Assembly (NCBI GenBank): GCA_007131245.1
Contig: SLQX01000131.1
Coordinates: forward strand, 1 to 51,183
Source: Bacteroidales bacterium
Lineage (GTDB): Bacteria; Bacteroidota; Bacteroidia; Bacteroidales; UBA7960
Length of the DNA stretch: 51,183 nucleotides
Reading direction: 5' to 3'
In this document: piece after piece, positions 9,412 to 19,027 of the stretch
How the letters are laid out: each line of letters opens with the position of its first letter
How positions within the stretch are numbered: position 1 is the stretch's first letter
Position numbers and translations under genes: made by a program
Notes under the pieces: model-generated
What the model was told of the DNA's origin: nothing
Database searches by the model: none
Seen by the model: the letters and a program-made list of their open reading frames with translations, nothing else

Positions 9412-10758
9412 TTACAAATCAAAAACCTCTTTTTTAAATTGGTTACCGCGGTCTTCAAAATCATCAAACAAATCGAAACTGGCACAAGCCGGTGATAGCA
9501 GTACCACATCCCCATCCTGACCCAGATAATATGCTGACTTAACGGCATCAGCAGCACCAGAGGTTTCAATAATATTGGGAACCACAGAGCTAAATGCTTC
9601 AAGAATACGCTGGTTGTCTTTTCCCAGGCAAATAATGGCTTTTACTTTTTGCCGGACCAGCTCCTTCAAAGAGTCATAGTCGTTACCCTTATCAATACCT
9701 CCTACAATCCATACAATCGGCTTATTCATACTCTCCAGTGCGTACCAGGTAGAGTTGATATTGGTGGCTTTACTGTCGTTGATAAACTCAATACCTCTGA
9801 CCACCGCAACATGCTCAAGACGATGTTCAATATTCTCAAACTCCGTCAGGCTCTGCTTGATAACTTCCTTTCGAATATCCAGCAACCTGGATGTTATGCC
9901 GGAAGCCATGGTATTGTATATGTTTTGCCTGCCTGTTAATGCTAAATCTTTAATATCCATTTCAAGTATTTCTCCGTTTATATTGATTACCAATGTATTT
10001 TCATTTATTAAATAAGCTCCGCACCGATCATCGGCGGAAACGGTAAAAGGAATCTGCCGGGAAGAAATAACACTTCTTTCCAGATTCTTACGAATTACTT
10101 CATCATCCTGTAGATAAATAAAATAATCTACTGACGACTGGTTTCGTGTAATTCTAAATTTGGAATCCACATACTTTTCAAACTGTTGGTCATATCGATC
10201 CAGATGGTCGGGGGTGATATTGAGCAAAACAGCGATTTCGGCTTTAAAATCAAACATTCCATCCAGCTGAAAACTGGAAATCTCCAACACATAATAATCG
10301 AAATCCTCTTCTGCTACCTGCCATGCAAAACTTTGTCCCACGTTGCCGGCCAGTCCAACATTAAGACCTGCCTTTTTCATGATGTGGTAGGTAAGCATGG
10401 CAGTGGTGGTTTTTCCATTGCTCCCGGTAATGCCTATTTTGGTGGCATTGGTATATCTGGCGGCAAATTCGATTTCCGAAATCACGGGAATTTCTTTTTG
10501 CCGGGCCCTTTGCACCAATTCAACCGTATCGGGAATACCGGGGCTTTTGATAATTTCACCCACCGACATTATCCGTTCTGTAGTATGCTTTTGTTCCTCC
10601 CAGGGAATTCCATGAAGATTAAGAACGTTTTTATATTTATCACTAATTATTCCTTTATCTGACACCCATACCCGGAGTCCTTTTTGTTTTGCCAGCACCG
10701 CTGCACCGGTCCCGCTTTCTCCTGCACCCAAAATAGCTATGTCAAAGCTGCCACTCAT
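9412..10758 (-). CDS. murD: UDP-N-acetylmuramoyl-L-alanine--D-glutamate ligase MurD
   Basis: Cytoplasmic ligase adding D-glutamate to UDP-MurNAc-L-Ala. An N-terminal nucleotide-fold 'ILGAGESGTGAAVLA' starts at residue 9, and the ATP loop 'GSNGKTTT' is at 112-119. 'NITPDHLDRY' and a later 'FINDSKATN' match the MurD central and C-terminal domains. At 448 residues it has normal length. It lies 2 bp after the mraY stop; about 70 bp separate its stop from the ftsW ATG. Confidence 0.97.
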   Translation of the reverse strand: MSGSFDIAILGAGESGTGAAVLAKQKGLRVWVSDKGIISDKYKNVLNLHGIPWEEQKHTTERIMSVGEIIKSPGIPDTVELVQRARQKEIPVISEIEFAARYTNATKIGITGSNGKTTTAMLTYHIMKKAGLNVGLAGNVGQSFAWQVAEEDFDYYVLEISSFQLDGMFDFKAEIAVLLNITPDHLDRYDQQFEKYVDSKFRITRNQSSVDYFIYLQDDEVIRKNLERSVISSRQIPFTVSADDRCGAYLINENTLVININGEILEMDIKDLALTGRQNIYNTMASGITSRLLDIRKEVIKQSLTEFENIEHRLEHVAVVRGIEFINDSKATNINSTWYALESMNKPIVWIVGGIDKGNDYDSLKELVRQKVKAIICLGKDNQRILEAFSSVVPNIIETSGAADAVKSAYYLGQDGDVVLLSPACASFDLFDDFEDRGNQFKKEVFDL

Positions 10759-10760
10759 CC

Positions 10761-12017
10761 CTACCTCACTTTCAGGGTTAGGATAGATATCACGGCCAAA
10801 ACAATACCCACAATCAAAAACCGCTGCACAATTTTTGCTTCGTGGTAGCCCAGTAACTGATAGTGGTGGTGCAAGGGAGCCATTTTGAATATCCTCCGCC
10901 CCTCACCAAAGCGCCAACGGGTTAACTTAAACCAGGTCACCTGCATAACCACCGAAAGGCTCTCCATGAAAAATATCCCACACATAATGGGAATGAGCAA
11001 TTCCTTACGGATAATAATGGCAAAAACCGCAATGATTCCACCCAGTGATAAGCTTCCCGTATCGCCCATAAACACCTGTGCGGGGTAGGAATTATACCAC
11101 ATAAACCCTATACAGGCCCCCACAAAGGCAGCAATAAAAATTACCATTTCCCCGGTATTGGGGATGTACATAATATTGAGATAATCCGAAAAAATAACAT
11201 TACCCGATACATAAGCCAGCACCCCCAGCGCCACTCCAATAATGGCTGAGGTGCCGGTGGCCAAACCATCCAGGCCATCCGTCATATTGGCACCATTGGA
11301 TACGGCTGTTATAATCAAAATAACAATGGGTATAAAAATCAGGAATGTCCACCTCTCGTATCCATCGCCCATCCATCGCAACAAAATCGAGTAATCAAAC
11401 TCATTATCCTTAAAGAAAGGGATCGTGGTTTTTGTCGACTTGGAAGTCTCCAACACTGCCTCATCGGGAGATTTGTGCATGCCGTCAATTTCAAGTAACT
11501 CATCAGATGTAACATACTGGTAGTCGGGCACTACCTTTTCTCGTATCACAACCGAATCACTGAAATACAAAATGCTTCCCACAATAATGCCGAGTCCAAC
11601 CTGTCCCAAAATTTTGAATTTTCCGTGCAATCCTTTCTTATCTTTTCTGAAAACTTTAATATAGTCATCCAGGAAGCCTATGGCTCCAAGCCAAAGTGTT
11701 GAAAACAGGAGTAAAAGGATATAGATGTTATCAAGACGCGCAAACAACAACCCTGGAATAACCACAGAAGCAATTATGATAACACCACCCATAGTGGGTG
11801 TGCCCTGCTTTTGCATTTGCCCTTCCAGCCCAAGATTTCTCACCGATTCTCCCACCTGCTTTTTCTGCAAATAATGGATAATTTTTTTACCAAAAATCAT
11901 GGAAATAAACAGTGAGACAATGATGGCCATGGCCGCCCTGAAAGAGATATACTGAAACAACCCTGCTCCCGGTATATCAAAATTACTGTCCAGATATGCG
12001 AATAAATGATACAACAT
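10761..12017 (-). CDS. mraY: Phospho-MurNAc-pentapeptide transferase MraY
   Basis: Polytopic inner-membrane enzyme transferring phospho-MurNAc-pentapeptide to undecaprenyl phosphate (lipid I). Catalytic aspartates are in 'GFLDDYIKV' (residues 114-122) and '[10 protein letters not shown]' (244-253); the 'HHHYQLLG' loop is near the C-terminus. At 418 residues it is about 60 longer than E. coli MraY. The extra part is a hydrophilic, acidic segment at roughly residues 155-215, between two membrane helices. Bacteroidota MraY proteins commonly carry such an insertion; the reading frame is intact, so it is not a frameshift. It sits 13 bp after murE and 2 bp before murD. Confidence 0.97.
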   Translation of the reverse strand: MLYHLFAYLDSNFDIPGAGLFQYISFRAAMAIIVSLFISMIFGKKIIHYLQKKQVGESVRNLGLEGQMQKQGTPTMGGVIIIASVVIPGLLFARLDNIYILLLLFSTLWLGAIGFLDDYIKVFRKDKKGLHGKFKILGQVGLGIIVGSILYFSDSVVIREKVVPDYQYVTSDELLEIDGMHKSPDEAVLETSKSTKTTIPFFKDNEFDYSILLRWMGDGYERWTFLIFIPIVILIITAVSNGANMTDGLDGLATGTSAIIGVALGVLAYVSGNVIFSDYLNIMYIPNTGEMVIFIAAFVGACIGFMWYNSYPAQVFMGDTGSLSLGGIIAVFAIIIRKELLIPIMCGIFFMESLSVVMQVTWFKLTRWRFGEGRRIFKMAPLHHHYQLLGYHEAKIVQRFLIVGIVLAVISILTLKVR

Positions 12018-12030
12018 AATAGTATATATT

Positions 12031-13491
12031 TTAGCCCAAAGCCTCTTTAAGGATCAACTTATCGTCAAAAGGGATTTTTACGCCCTCAATTTCCTGGTAT
12101 TTCTCATGTCCTTTACCTGCCACCAGAACAATATCTCCTTCACTGGCCAGAGCGGCAGCTGTTTTTATGGCTTCTTTCCGGTTAATAATTTCAAGCACCT
12201 TCTTTTTCTTTACGGGATCGAGACCTGCTTTCATATCGTCAATGATAGATTGTGGGTCTTCATTTCGGGGGTTATCACTGGTAAAAACAACTTTTTCACT
12301 AAAGGAAGCCGCAATGGAAGCCATTTCAGGACGTTTCTCAGCATCACGGTTTCCCCCACAACCCACCACAGTAATAAGCTGCTCCGTTCCCTTACGCAAA
12401 CGCTTTATGGTTGTAAGCACATTTTCAAGAGCATCGGGGGTATGCGCATAATCAACGATACCTGTTACATGATGGGAGCTAATAAAATAGTCAAACCGAC
12501 CCTCCACTGGCTCCAGCGTACTTATCGCCTGCAGCACAGGATCACTTTCAGCTCCAAGGAGCCTGGCGCTACTATATACGGCCATGATGTTGCTGGCATT
12601 AAACTCACCTGTAAGTTTACACCACACATCTTTATTATCAATTTGCATAACCAGCCCGGAAAGAAGGTTTTCCAGAACCTTGCCCTTATAATCTGCCGAA
12701 CTTTTCAAGGCATAAGAATATTGTGTGGCGAGTGTGTTTTGCAACATAACACGGCCATTCTTATCATCATTATTAACCAAGGCAAAAGCGTCCTTTCCAA
12801 GGGCATCAAAGAATTTCTTTTTAACCTTCAGGTATTCACTGAATGTTTTGTGATAATCCAGGTGATCATGAGTGATATTGGTAAAAACAGCACCTTTGAA
12901 GTTTACCCCCTCAACCCTCTTCTGGTGCAGTGCATGAGAACTTACCTCCATAAAACAATGGGTACAGCCTTCAGTGACCATTTTGGCAAACAATTCGTTC
13001 AGTGCGATAGCGTCGGGGGTGGTATAAGCCGAGAGGGATAACTGTTCCCCGATTTTATTGGAAATGGTTGAAATTAACCCGCTTTTTTCACCCAGAGACT
13101 GAAACAACCCATGCAATAAAGTGGCAATGGTTGTTTTTCCATTGGTCCCTGTAACTCCTACAATATTCATTTTTTCGGATGGGTTGCCATAAAAATTGGC
13201 AGCCACAATTCCCATAGCCACAGCCGTATCAGCCACCCTGATAAAAGTAACACCGGGGCTCCTCTTTTCTGGCAGCTCCCGGCAAAGAACAGCCACCGCA
13301 CCGGACTCCAAAGCCTTTGGGATAAACTGATGACCATCCACATTTAACCCGGGAATGGCAATAAACATTGAACCGGCCTCCACCTGTCTTGAGTCCATCG
13401 TAATTTGCCCAACAAAAATATCAGTAGACCCTTCAATCTCCTGAAGATCGCACTTATATAATATGTCGCTTAATAATTTCAATTCTATCAA
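12031..13491 (-). CDS. murE: UDP-MurNAc-tripeptide synthetase MurE (meso-DAP type)
   Basis: Cytoplasmic ligase adding the third stem-peptide residue. 'GTNGKTT' at 115-121 binds ATP. '[10 protein letters not shown]' contains DNPR at 406-409, the motif that recognises meso-diaminopimelate in MurE, so a meso-DAP cross-linked wall is predicted. No ATG precedes the conserved N-terminus: the frame starts with TTG at 13491, one base after the ftsI stop, or with a second TTG three codons later. This unusual start suggests translation by coupling to ftsI. Length 486 residues, normal. Confidence 0.96.
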   Translation of the reverse strand: MIELKLLSDILYKCDLQEIEGSTDIFVGQITMDSRQVEAGSMFIAIPGLNVDGHQFIPKALESGAVAVLCRELPEKRSPGVTFIRVADTAVAMGIVAANFYGNPSEKMNIVGVTGTNGKTTIATLLHGLFQSLGEKSGLISTISNKIGEQLSLSAYTTPDAIALNELFAKMVTEGCTHCFMEVSSHALHQKRVEGVNFKGAVFTNITHDHLDYHKTFSEYLKVKKKFFDALGKDAFALVNNDDKNGRVMLQNTLATQYSYALKSSADYKGKVLENLLSGLVMQIDNKDVWCKLTGEFNASNIMAVYSSARLLGAESDPVLQAISTLEPVEGRFDYFISSHHVTGIVDYAHTPDALENVLTTIKRLRKGTEQLITVVGCGGNRDAEKRPEMASIAASFSEKVVFTSDNPRNEDPQSIIDDMKAGLDPVKKKKVLEIINRKEAIKTAAALASEGDIVLVAGKGHEKYQEIEGVKIPFDDKLILKEALG

Positions 13492-13492
13492 T

Positions 13493-15598
13493 TTATGAAA
13501 GCTGTATTAATATTTCTCTTCCTTTAACGACTCTTACTCCTGGCCGGATGCTTTGCCTTGTCACTACACCCCTTCCGGTAAAACGAACACTCAGGCCGGC
13601 ATTTTCCAATAGATAAAGAGCATCTCCCAGACTCATCCCTGTTACATCAGGAACAAGGTTTTCTATCATTTCCTTTTCATGGGCCCAAATGGTATCATTG
13701 CCAGCCATTTTTGCATCAGCCCAGTCCAGGTTTTTGTGTTCAGGAATCAGCGAACATTCAAAAATGGAATAAATATCCCTGAGCTGGCTAAACCTTCCAC
13801 CAGAAATCCTGGGCAGAGATGCCAGAGTTGGGGCCTCAAGCACATGATCCTGGACATCAACCTGGGTGGCGTAAATTTTATCGGCAATTTCTCTGAATAC
13901 CGGGGCTGCCACCTGGCTACCGGTAAAAATCCAACCCCTGGGGTTATGCACCATAACAATCATCGAGTAAGCAGGGTTGTCAGCTGGAAAATAACCTGCA
14001 AAAGAAGCCCTGTACACAACGCCCTGTTCAGAGCGATACCTTCCCAAACTGGCAACCTGGGCTGTGCCAGTTTTTCCAGCAATGGAGTAAACATCAGAGT
14101 GAATACCTGAAGCTGTACCGTTTTCAACCGCCTGCTCAAGCATATGCCTTACTGCCTGGAGGGTTTTACCGGAAGCAATGGAGTGATTTAAAACCTGTGG
14201 GCTGAAGCGTTTTAAAATCCTGCCGGTTTGTCTAACCTCCTCCACAAACATGGGCTTCATGACCCTTCCATTGTTGGCGATGGCATTGTAAAAAGTAAGA
14301 ATTTGAAGAGGCGTAAGAGATACCTCATATCCAATTGACATCCATGGCAAACTCACCCCTGACCAGCTGCTACTTTCAGGATCCGGGATATAAGGTTTAC
14401 CCTCACCACGAATCTCAAGACCCAACGGCTTATCAAGCCCCATAGCCTTCAAATTATTAATAAATTTGTGGGGATTGTTTTCATAAGCCTCATTCACCTT
14501 TTTAGAAACAGCAACGTTGGAAGACAGGGCAAAAGCTTCCGTCATGGTTATAGTCCCAAAGCCACCTTCACGGGCGTCTCTCATGATGCGATCGGCAAAA
14601 CGAATACTCCCGTCGCCTGTATTAACATAATCTTCAGGAGTAACCACCCCATCCTCCAGCAATGAGATAATACTGGCAAGCTTAAAAGTAGAGCCAGGCT
14701 CGGCACTTTCGCCCACAGCAAAATTGAATGTTTCTTCATATATCCCTGATTCTGTGCGTGTCAGATTGGAAATGGCTTTCACCTTCCCTGTTTCTACTTC
14801 CATCACAACAGCTGTTCCATGCTCAGCAGAGAACTTCTCCAACTGTTTTTTCAAGGCAGATTCTGTAATATCCTGCATGTTGATACTGAGGGTGGTGATA
14901 ATGTCTTTCCCATTCTGAGACCTGATTTCGTTTTCATCGTTAACGGGCATCCAGTTTCCGCCACTAATTCTTTGCATAAGCCGTTTACCCTGCACCCCTT
15001 CCAGGTATTGGCGATAGGCGCCCTCAAGACCTACATAAACTCCTTCTCTTTCATACCCAATGGTCCTTGCGGCAAGCGATTTAAAGGGTGTTTCACGGCG
15101 GTTACGCTCTTCCACAATCAACCCGCCACGAAAGCGACCCAGGCGGAATATGGGGAAATCACGCAACTCTGTCAGCTGATTATAGGTTACATTCCTTTTT
15201 ACCAGGTAATATCTCTCCTGGTTTCGCCTGGCCTGCATCAATGCATTTTTATATTGAGCCTGTGAACGATCGCGAAACAATCGCGAAAGCCGAAAAGCCA
15301 AAGAGTCAATCTTACTGAAAAAGACTTCATCACTCACCACAGAGCGGTTCAAATCCATGCGAATCTCATATATGGGCACACTGGTGGCAAGCAATCTCCC
15401 ATCGTCGGCCAGTATATCTCCTCTTACTGCATCTATGCTTGCGTAACGCATGGTAGAGGTACGCGCTTTATCACGCCATTTCTCACCCTCCCCAAATTGG
15501 ACATACAACACCTTTAAAAGGATAACAAGTCCAAAGCTTACTGTTAAAAAGTAAACCAGGTAAATCCTCCATAATATGTCACCTTTTTTATTATCCAC
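13493..15598 (-). CDS. ftsI: Septal transpeptidase FtsI/PBP3 with C-terminal PASTA domain
   Basis: Class B penicillin-binding protein that cross-links septal peptidoglycan with FtsW. One membrane anchor lies at about residues 11-31, followed by a dimerisation domain. The transpeptidase has all three active-site motifs: STFK (303-306, nucleophile Ser303), SSN (359-361) and KTG (509-511). Residues ~644-701 form one PASTA domain ('LVPDVTGMSLGDALYLLENAG'). The first codon is GTG at 15598, and no better start is nearby. The 701 residues exceed E. coli FtsI because of the PASTA tail, which is usual for this phylum. It lies 34 bp after ftsL. Confidence 0.96.
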   Translation of the reverse strand: MDNKKGDILWRIYLVYFLTVSFGLVILLKVLYVQFGEGEKWRDKARTSTMRYASIDAVRGDILADDGRLLATSVPIYEIRMDLNRSVVSDEVFFSKIDSLAFRLSRLFRDRSQAQYKNALMQARRNQERYYLVKRNVTYNQLTELRDFPIFRLGRFRGGLIVEERNRRETPFKSLAARTIGYEREGVYVGLEGAYRQYLEGVQGKRLMQRISGGNWMPVNDENEIRSQNGKDIITTLSINMQDITESALKKQLEKFSAEHGTAVVMEVETGKVKAISNLTRTESGIYEETFNFAVGESAEPGSTFKLASIISLLEDGVVTPEDYVNTGDGSIRFADRIMRDAREGGFGTITMTEAFALSSNVAVSKKVNEAYENNPHKFINNLKAMGLDKPLGLEIRGEGKPYIPDPESSSWSGVSLPWMSIGYEVSLTPLQILTFYNAIANNGRVMKPMFVEEVRQTGRILKRFSPQVLNHSIASGKTLQAVRHMLEQAVENGTASGIHSDVYSIAGKTGTAQVASLGRYRSEQGVVYRASFAGYFPADNPAYSMIVMVHNPRGWIFTGSQVAAPVFREIADKIYATQVDVQDHVLEAPTLASLPRISGGRFSQLRDIYSIFECSLIPEHKNLDWADAKMAGNDTIWAHEKEMIENLVPDVTGMSLGDALYLLENAGLSVRFTGRGVVTRQSIRPGVRVVKGREILIQLS

Positions 15599-15632
15599 TT
15601 GTGTAGTTCTGTTTCTTAGATATTATATAGTC

Positions 15633-16052
15633 TTACTGTTTTGTACGAAATATTCTGAGTAAGAAACTTCTTCTTTCCTGCTGTTCCCTGAGTATCCTCG
15701 GGGGCACAGTAGACTCAACAAACCCCTTATCATCCAGCCTCTTTGCAATTTCTGACTGATTGCTTAAATACATCAGTTCGGCTTTGTTTGATATATAAAT
15801 GGTACGCAACTCAGTAACTTCACTACGCAGGTTTTCAATTTCCCGCACTTTACGTTCCGCATAAAAATTGTTAGCAATAAGCAATATAGCTATGGATGAC
15901 AAAAACAACAAAAGCGGAAGCAAGCCCGGTGATTTGTCGAAGGTCAAAAAACTACCATCCAGCAAAGTGCGGAAAATGCCATTGACTTTGCCTGGCTCCC
16001 GCTTCTTTTCACCGGTTTGATGTACAGCTTCTTTAAAGGTATTTTCTGCCAT
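15633..16052 (-). CDS. ftsL: FtsL-like division protein
   Basis: A small bitopic protein: a charged cytoplasmic N-terminus, one membrane helix at about residues 44-63, then a periplasmic coiled coil (~66-105) and a basic C-terminus. This is the FtsL layout; FtsL pairs with FtsB and FtsQ to activate FtsWI. The N-terminal cytoplasmic part is longer than in E. coli. Sequence identity to FtsL is not readable by eye, so the call rests on topology and on its place between rsmH and ftsI, with 2 bp to rsmH. Confidence 0.87.
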   Translation of the reverse strand: MAENTFKEAVHQTGEKKREPGKVNGIFRTLLDGSFLTFDKSPGLLPLLLFLSSIAILLIANNFYAERKVREIENLRSEVTELRTIYISNKAELMYLSNQSEIAKRLDDKGFVESTVPPRILREQQERRSFLLRIFRTKQ

Positions 16053-16054
16053 GG

Positions 16055-16948
16055 CTAACTGGTTTTTTCTGCAATTCTTAATTTCGCACTCCTTGATCTT
16101 GGATTTTCCTCCTGTTCCTCTTTGTCGGGAACAATCAGCTTTCCTACCGGTTTAAAAGGAGCAAGCACATTTCCAAAGAAATCCTTTTGCTGCTCCCCGT
16201 GAAAATTGCCAGCTTTGATAAAATTTTTCACCAGCCGGTCTTCCAGTGAGTGGTAGGATATAATAACCATTCTACCCTGGGGCTTGATGACCTCCGCACA
16301 TTGTGTTAAAAACTCACGAAGCACCTCCATCTCATTATTAACTTCAATGCGCAAGGCCTGGAATATTTGCGCATAAAATTTATTCTCTTTCCCCCTGGGG
16401 GCAAATTTTTGCAGGATGTTTAACAGTTCATCGGTTCGCTCAATTCTTTTGCTTTTTCTTTGAAAAACGATTTCGTCGGCCATTTTATGTGCTCCCTTAA
16501 CCTCTCCATAAAGCCTGAAGACATTGGCAAGTTTTTTTATATCAAAGGAATTGATGACATCAGCGGCACTTCTTTCACCCTCTTTATCCATCCGCATATC
16601 CAGGGGTCCCTGATGCCTTGTGGAGAACCCTCTCTCAGGGCGGTCGATCTGCCAGGATGAAACACCCAGGTCGGCCAGCACTCCATCCACAGGCAATGCC
16701 TTGTAAAGCTTCAGGAAGTTCTTCATATATCTGAAGTTTTCCCCTATGAAAACCATTCTCTTATCATCAATCACATTTCTACGCACATCAGAATCCTGGT
16801 CAAATGCAATGAGTCGACCGGATGAAAGCCGTTCCAGGATAAGGCGGGAATGCCCGCCACCACCGTGGGTTGCATCCACATAAACACCACCTGAATGTAT
16901 ATTCAGGCCATCAACTGATGATTTCAACAATACGGGTTTGTGGTACAT
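16055..16948 (-). CDS. rsmH: 16S rRNA (cytosine1402-N4)-methyltransferase RsmH (MraW)
   Basis: SAM-dependent methyltransferase acting on C1402 in the ribosomal P-site. The sequence begins with the typical 'HKPVLLKSSVDGL', followed by the SAM-binding 'VDATHGGGGHSRLIL' (24-38) and 'LADLGVSSWQIDRPERGFS'. The RsmH motifs 'LRIEVNNE' and 'ISYHSLEDRLVKNF' follow, and the C-terminus has 'NPRSRSAKLRIAEK'. 297 residues, normal length. It is separated by 3 bp from mraZ, the standard order at the head of dcw clusters. Confidence 0.97.
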   Translation of the reverse strand: MYHKPVLLKSSVDGLNIHSGGVYVDATHGGGGHSRLILERLSSGRLIAFDQDSDVRRNVIDDKRMVFIGENFRYMKNFLKLYKALPVDGVLADLGVSSWQIDRPERGFSTRHQGPLDMRMDKEGERSAADVINSFDIKKLANVFRLYGEVKGAHKMADEIVFQRKSKRIERTDELLNILQKFAPRGKENKFYAQIFQALRIEVNNEMEVLREFLTQCAEVIKPQGRMVIISYHSLEDRLVKNFIKAGNFHGEQQKDFFGNVLAPFKPVGKLIVPDKEEQEENPRSRSAKLRIAEKTS

Positions 16949-16951
16949 GAC

Positions 16952-17422
16952 TTACTCCTGGTTTGCTGCGTTATTATTGATGCGGCCCATCACCTCCTCT
17001 GCTAAATCAGAGAAGTCCTCAGGCTCAACACTCATGGTGTTTTCGTACTGCTCCTTCGACCATATTTCAATACGGTTTCCAAAAGCAAACAACACAATTT
17101 CTTTGTTTAAGCTGGCATAATCCAGCAGAGTTTTGGGTAATAGCAAACGGCTGGCAGAATCACATTGAAGCTCAGAAGCACCGCGGTAAAAATACCTTAC
17201 AAATTCACGATTTTTCTTGTTGTAAAGATTCAGCGAATTGATCTCACGGGTGATTTTCTGCCATTCACTTTCGGGATACAATGTCAGATTTTTCTCAAAC
17301 CCCCGATTCACGACGAATTGCTCCTGGTCCTCAGAAGCCAGCTGCTTCTTCAGGCCTGCAGGCAACATAAATCTGCCTTTGGCATCGAGCTTACATACAA
17401 ATTCGCCGAATAGGTTTGCCAT
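16952..17422 (-). CDS. mraZ: Transcriptional regulator MraZ
   Basis: First gene of the dcw cluster. It has two SpoVT/AbrB-like DNA-binding halves, 'CKLDAKGRFMLPAGLKKQL' (N-terminal half) and 'LQCDSASRLLLPKTLLDYA' (C-terminal half). MraZ forms a ring and binds short repeats upstream of its own operon, usually repressing it. Three matching 10-bp repeats are present at 17471-17500, 49 bp upstream of its ATG. 156 residues, normal length. Confidence 0.96.
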   Translation of the reverse strand: MANLFGEFVCKLDAKGRFMLPAGLKKQLASEDQEQFVVNRGFEKNLTLYPESEWQKITREINSLNLYNKKNREFVRYFYRGASELQCDSASRLLLPKTLLDYASLNKEIVLFAFGNRIEIWSKEQYENTMSVEPEDFSDLAEEVMGRINNNAANQE

Positions 17423-17427
17423 ATTTT

Positions 17428-17455
17428 TTTACACTGTACAGTTTGAAAGTGTAAA
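17428..17455 (-). promoter_or_regulatory. Inverted repeat in the mraZ leader
   Basis: TTTACACT (17428-17435) and AGTGTAAA (17448-17455) form an 8-bp inverted repeat between the putative -7 element and the mraZ ATG. It could be an operator or a small leader hairpin; nothing in the sequence decides between these. Confidence 0.4.
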
Positions 17456-17459
17456 TATA
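17452..17459 (-). promoter_or_regulatory. Putative -7 promoter element for the dcw operon
   Basis: TATATTTA on the minus strand matches the Bacteroidota -7 consensus TAnnTTTG in 7 of 8 positions. It lies 29 bp before the mraZ ATG and about 11 bp downstream of the MraZ boxes. No clear -33 TTTG is seen; the boxes occupy that area. Confidence 0.5.
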
Positions 17460-17470
17460 AGCAGTTTTTT

Positions 17471-17500
17471 ACCACATTTTACCACTTTCCCCCACATTGT
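17471..17500 (-). promoter_or_regulatory. MraZ-box operator: three 10-bp repeats
   Basis: On the minus strand the three consecutive 10-mers are ACAATGTGGG, GGAAAGTGGT and AAAATGTGGT, sharing a TGG/GTGG core with one-helical-turn spacing. Known MraZ sites are sets of short G-rich (TGGG or AAAGTG-type) repeats at 10-bp intervals just upstream of mraZ. Position, spacing and core all fit, and the boxes would cover the -33 region of the proposed promoter. Confidence 0.78.
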
Positions 17501-18000
17501 TGATAACTTTTTTTGGGTTATCTGCTGTTTTAAGCCGACAAACACACACAACACGCTGAATACATGTTAATTAAATACACCCGACAGGCAAGCTATGGCA
17601 TCATACCGCCATAACTCCCTGGCGACAAACTACTTTAACCTTCATTTAAGTTGCTCTTATTCTAATAAAAACCGACTCTACCAGGCTTTTATCACTCCGG
17701 GGATCCAGGATGGAAGATTGTACATCATTGTATGACTTCAAACAGGAACATCGCATGAGTATTTCGCCCGGGAAAGGGTATAAGGTTAAAGGATCAACCC
17801 ATGTGATAAGATCCTTCCCTTGCAATGCTTTACGCCGGAAAGCAAGCAATTCTTCCGGAGAATACAGACAACTTGCGCAGGCCCAGAAACGAAATCCAGA
17901 CCATTTGCAGCCCAGCTAATTAGTGGGTCGTTTGCCACAAAGCCTTTAAAGCTATCCGCAGAATGGCTCAAAAAGGGGGCATCAGTTAAAAAATAATCCT
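17501..18000. other. Spacer between divergent mraZ and glsA-like genes
   Basis: No supported gene. Short frames on the minus strand (for example 17646-17849, and 17786-18136 running into the next gene's antisense) have partly protein-like composition but no recognisable domain, start or conserved neighbour. A decayed gene cannot be excluded. The left end carries the mraZ control sites and the right end the promoter of the acyltransferase genes. Confidence 0.4.
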
Positions 18001-18008
18001 TAAATTTG
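18001..18008 (+). promoter_or_regulatory. -7 promoter element for the acyltransferase operon
   Basis: TAAATTTG is a full match to TAnnTTTG, 30 bp before the ATG at 18038. No -33 TTTG is found at the usual distance. Confidence 0.5.
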
Positions 18009-18037
18009 TTTGCCAAGGCAGAAAAGAGATATATAGC

Positions 18038-18907
18038 ATGACTAATAATGATAAAGAGTTGCAACAGGGCAACTCTGCAGATAAAAATATCATAGATATT
18101 GATCAGGTTTTCAAGAAGAAAGGAGGCAAACTCCATTCTCTCATTCCCGGCTTTTTCATCGGGTATCTAAAAAGAACCATCCACCAGGATACGATCAATG
18201 AAGCATTAAACAAGTATTCAGACAAGATGGGTCTTGATTTTATAGACGCCATCCTGAACGACTATTTTACGGCAGACATCCAGGTGGAGGGGTTGGAAAA
18301 CCTTCCGGCCGATGGCCGCTATATCATTGCATCCAATCACCCGCTGGGTGGTTTAGACGGAATGGCCCTGATGCATGTTGTCGGAAAGAAAAGGCAGGAT
18401 ATTAACTTTATTGTTAATGACATACTGCTGGAGTTAAAAAACCTGCAACCCCTGTTTGTACCTGTAAATAAGCATGGCAGGAACACCTCGGAAAGTGTAG
18501 CCATTATTGAAGAGGTTTATAAGTCGGATGAGCTGGTGTTGATCTTTCCTGCAGGGATGGTTTCCAGGAAGCAAAAAAAGGGGATCATCAGGGATTTGGA
18601 CTGGAAAAAAAGTTTTATCTCCAAAAGCATAAAGCATAAAAGAGACATCATCCCCGTATATATTGAGGGAAGAAACTCCAACTTTTTCTACAATCTTGCC
18701 CGTTGGCGCAAGAGGTTGGGCATAAAAGCCAATTTGGAGATGTTGTATTTGCCGGATGAAATGTTCAAGCAGACAGATAAAAAAATAAAAATTATTTTTG
18801 GCAAGCCTATTCCCTATACCCTTTTTACACGGTCAAAAACCTTTGATCAGTGGGCCAGGTGGGTGAAATCCAAGGTATATGAGATGGGGAAAGAGCATGA
18901 TATATAA
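18038..18907 (+). CDS. glsA: PlsC-like O-acyltransferase, probable GlsA
   Basis: A 289-residue glycerolipid-type acyltransferase. The catalytic HX4D motif is 'SNHPLGGLD' (His101, Asp107) and the substrate motif 'IFPAGMVSRK' starts at about residue 169. There is no long hydrophobic helix, only short hydrophobic stretches. Together with the next gene it matches the glycine-lipid pair of Bacteroides, in which GlsB N-acylates glycine with a 3-hydroxy fatty acid and GlsA then O-acylates the hydroxyl. The related OlsA step in ornithine lipids is the main alternative; an ordinary lysophosphatidate acyltransferase is less likely given the partner. A -7 element lies 30 bp upstream, and the genes run on into engB. 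Confidence 0.78.
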   Translation: MTNNDKELQQGNSADKNIIDIDQVFKKKGGKLHSLIPGFFIGYLKRTIHQDTINEALNKYSDKMGLDFIDAILNDYFTADIQVEGLENLPADGRYIIASNHPLGGLDGMALMHVVGKKRQDINFIVNDILLELKNLQPLFVPVNKHGRNTSESVAIIEEVYKSDELVLIFPAGMVSRKQKKGIIRDLDWKKSFISKSIKHKRDIIPVYIEGRNSNFFYNLARWRKRLGIKANLEMLYLPDEMFKQTDKKIKIIFGKPIPYTLFTRSKTFDQWARWVKSKVYEMGKEHDI

Positions 18908-19027
18908 TTTAAATGCCAAAATAGACAAGTAAGGTTTCAGACACAACAAATTAACAGCCATGATTTCAGGCCCCGGTATTCAAGGGCCTACTTATTTTAA
19001 TACATATTCAAAACTATAAACGGGACT

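Noticed and set aside
10761-12017. Extra segment in MraY as a frameshift or mobile insertion
   Set aside because: The frame is intact, catalytic motifs on both sides are in register, and the same kind of insertion is usual in Bacteroidota MraY.
12106-13041. 311-codon open frame on the plus strand
   Set aside because: It lies fully antisense to murE, has no recognisable domain and is a by-product of the murE codon pattern. The same applies to the long frame opposite murC (5748-6563).
17646-18136. Possible decayed gene on the minus strand between mraZ and the acyltransferase genes
   Set aside because: Two neighbouring frames look partly protein-like, but there is no start, domain or known neighbour, and one runs into the antisense of the next gene. 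Chance open frames explain it equally well.
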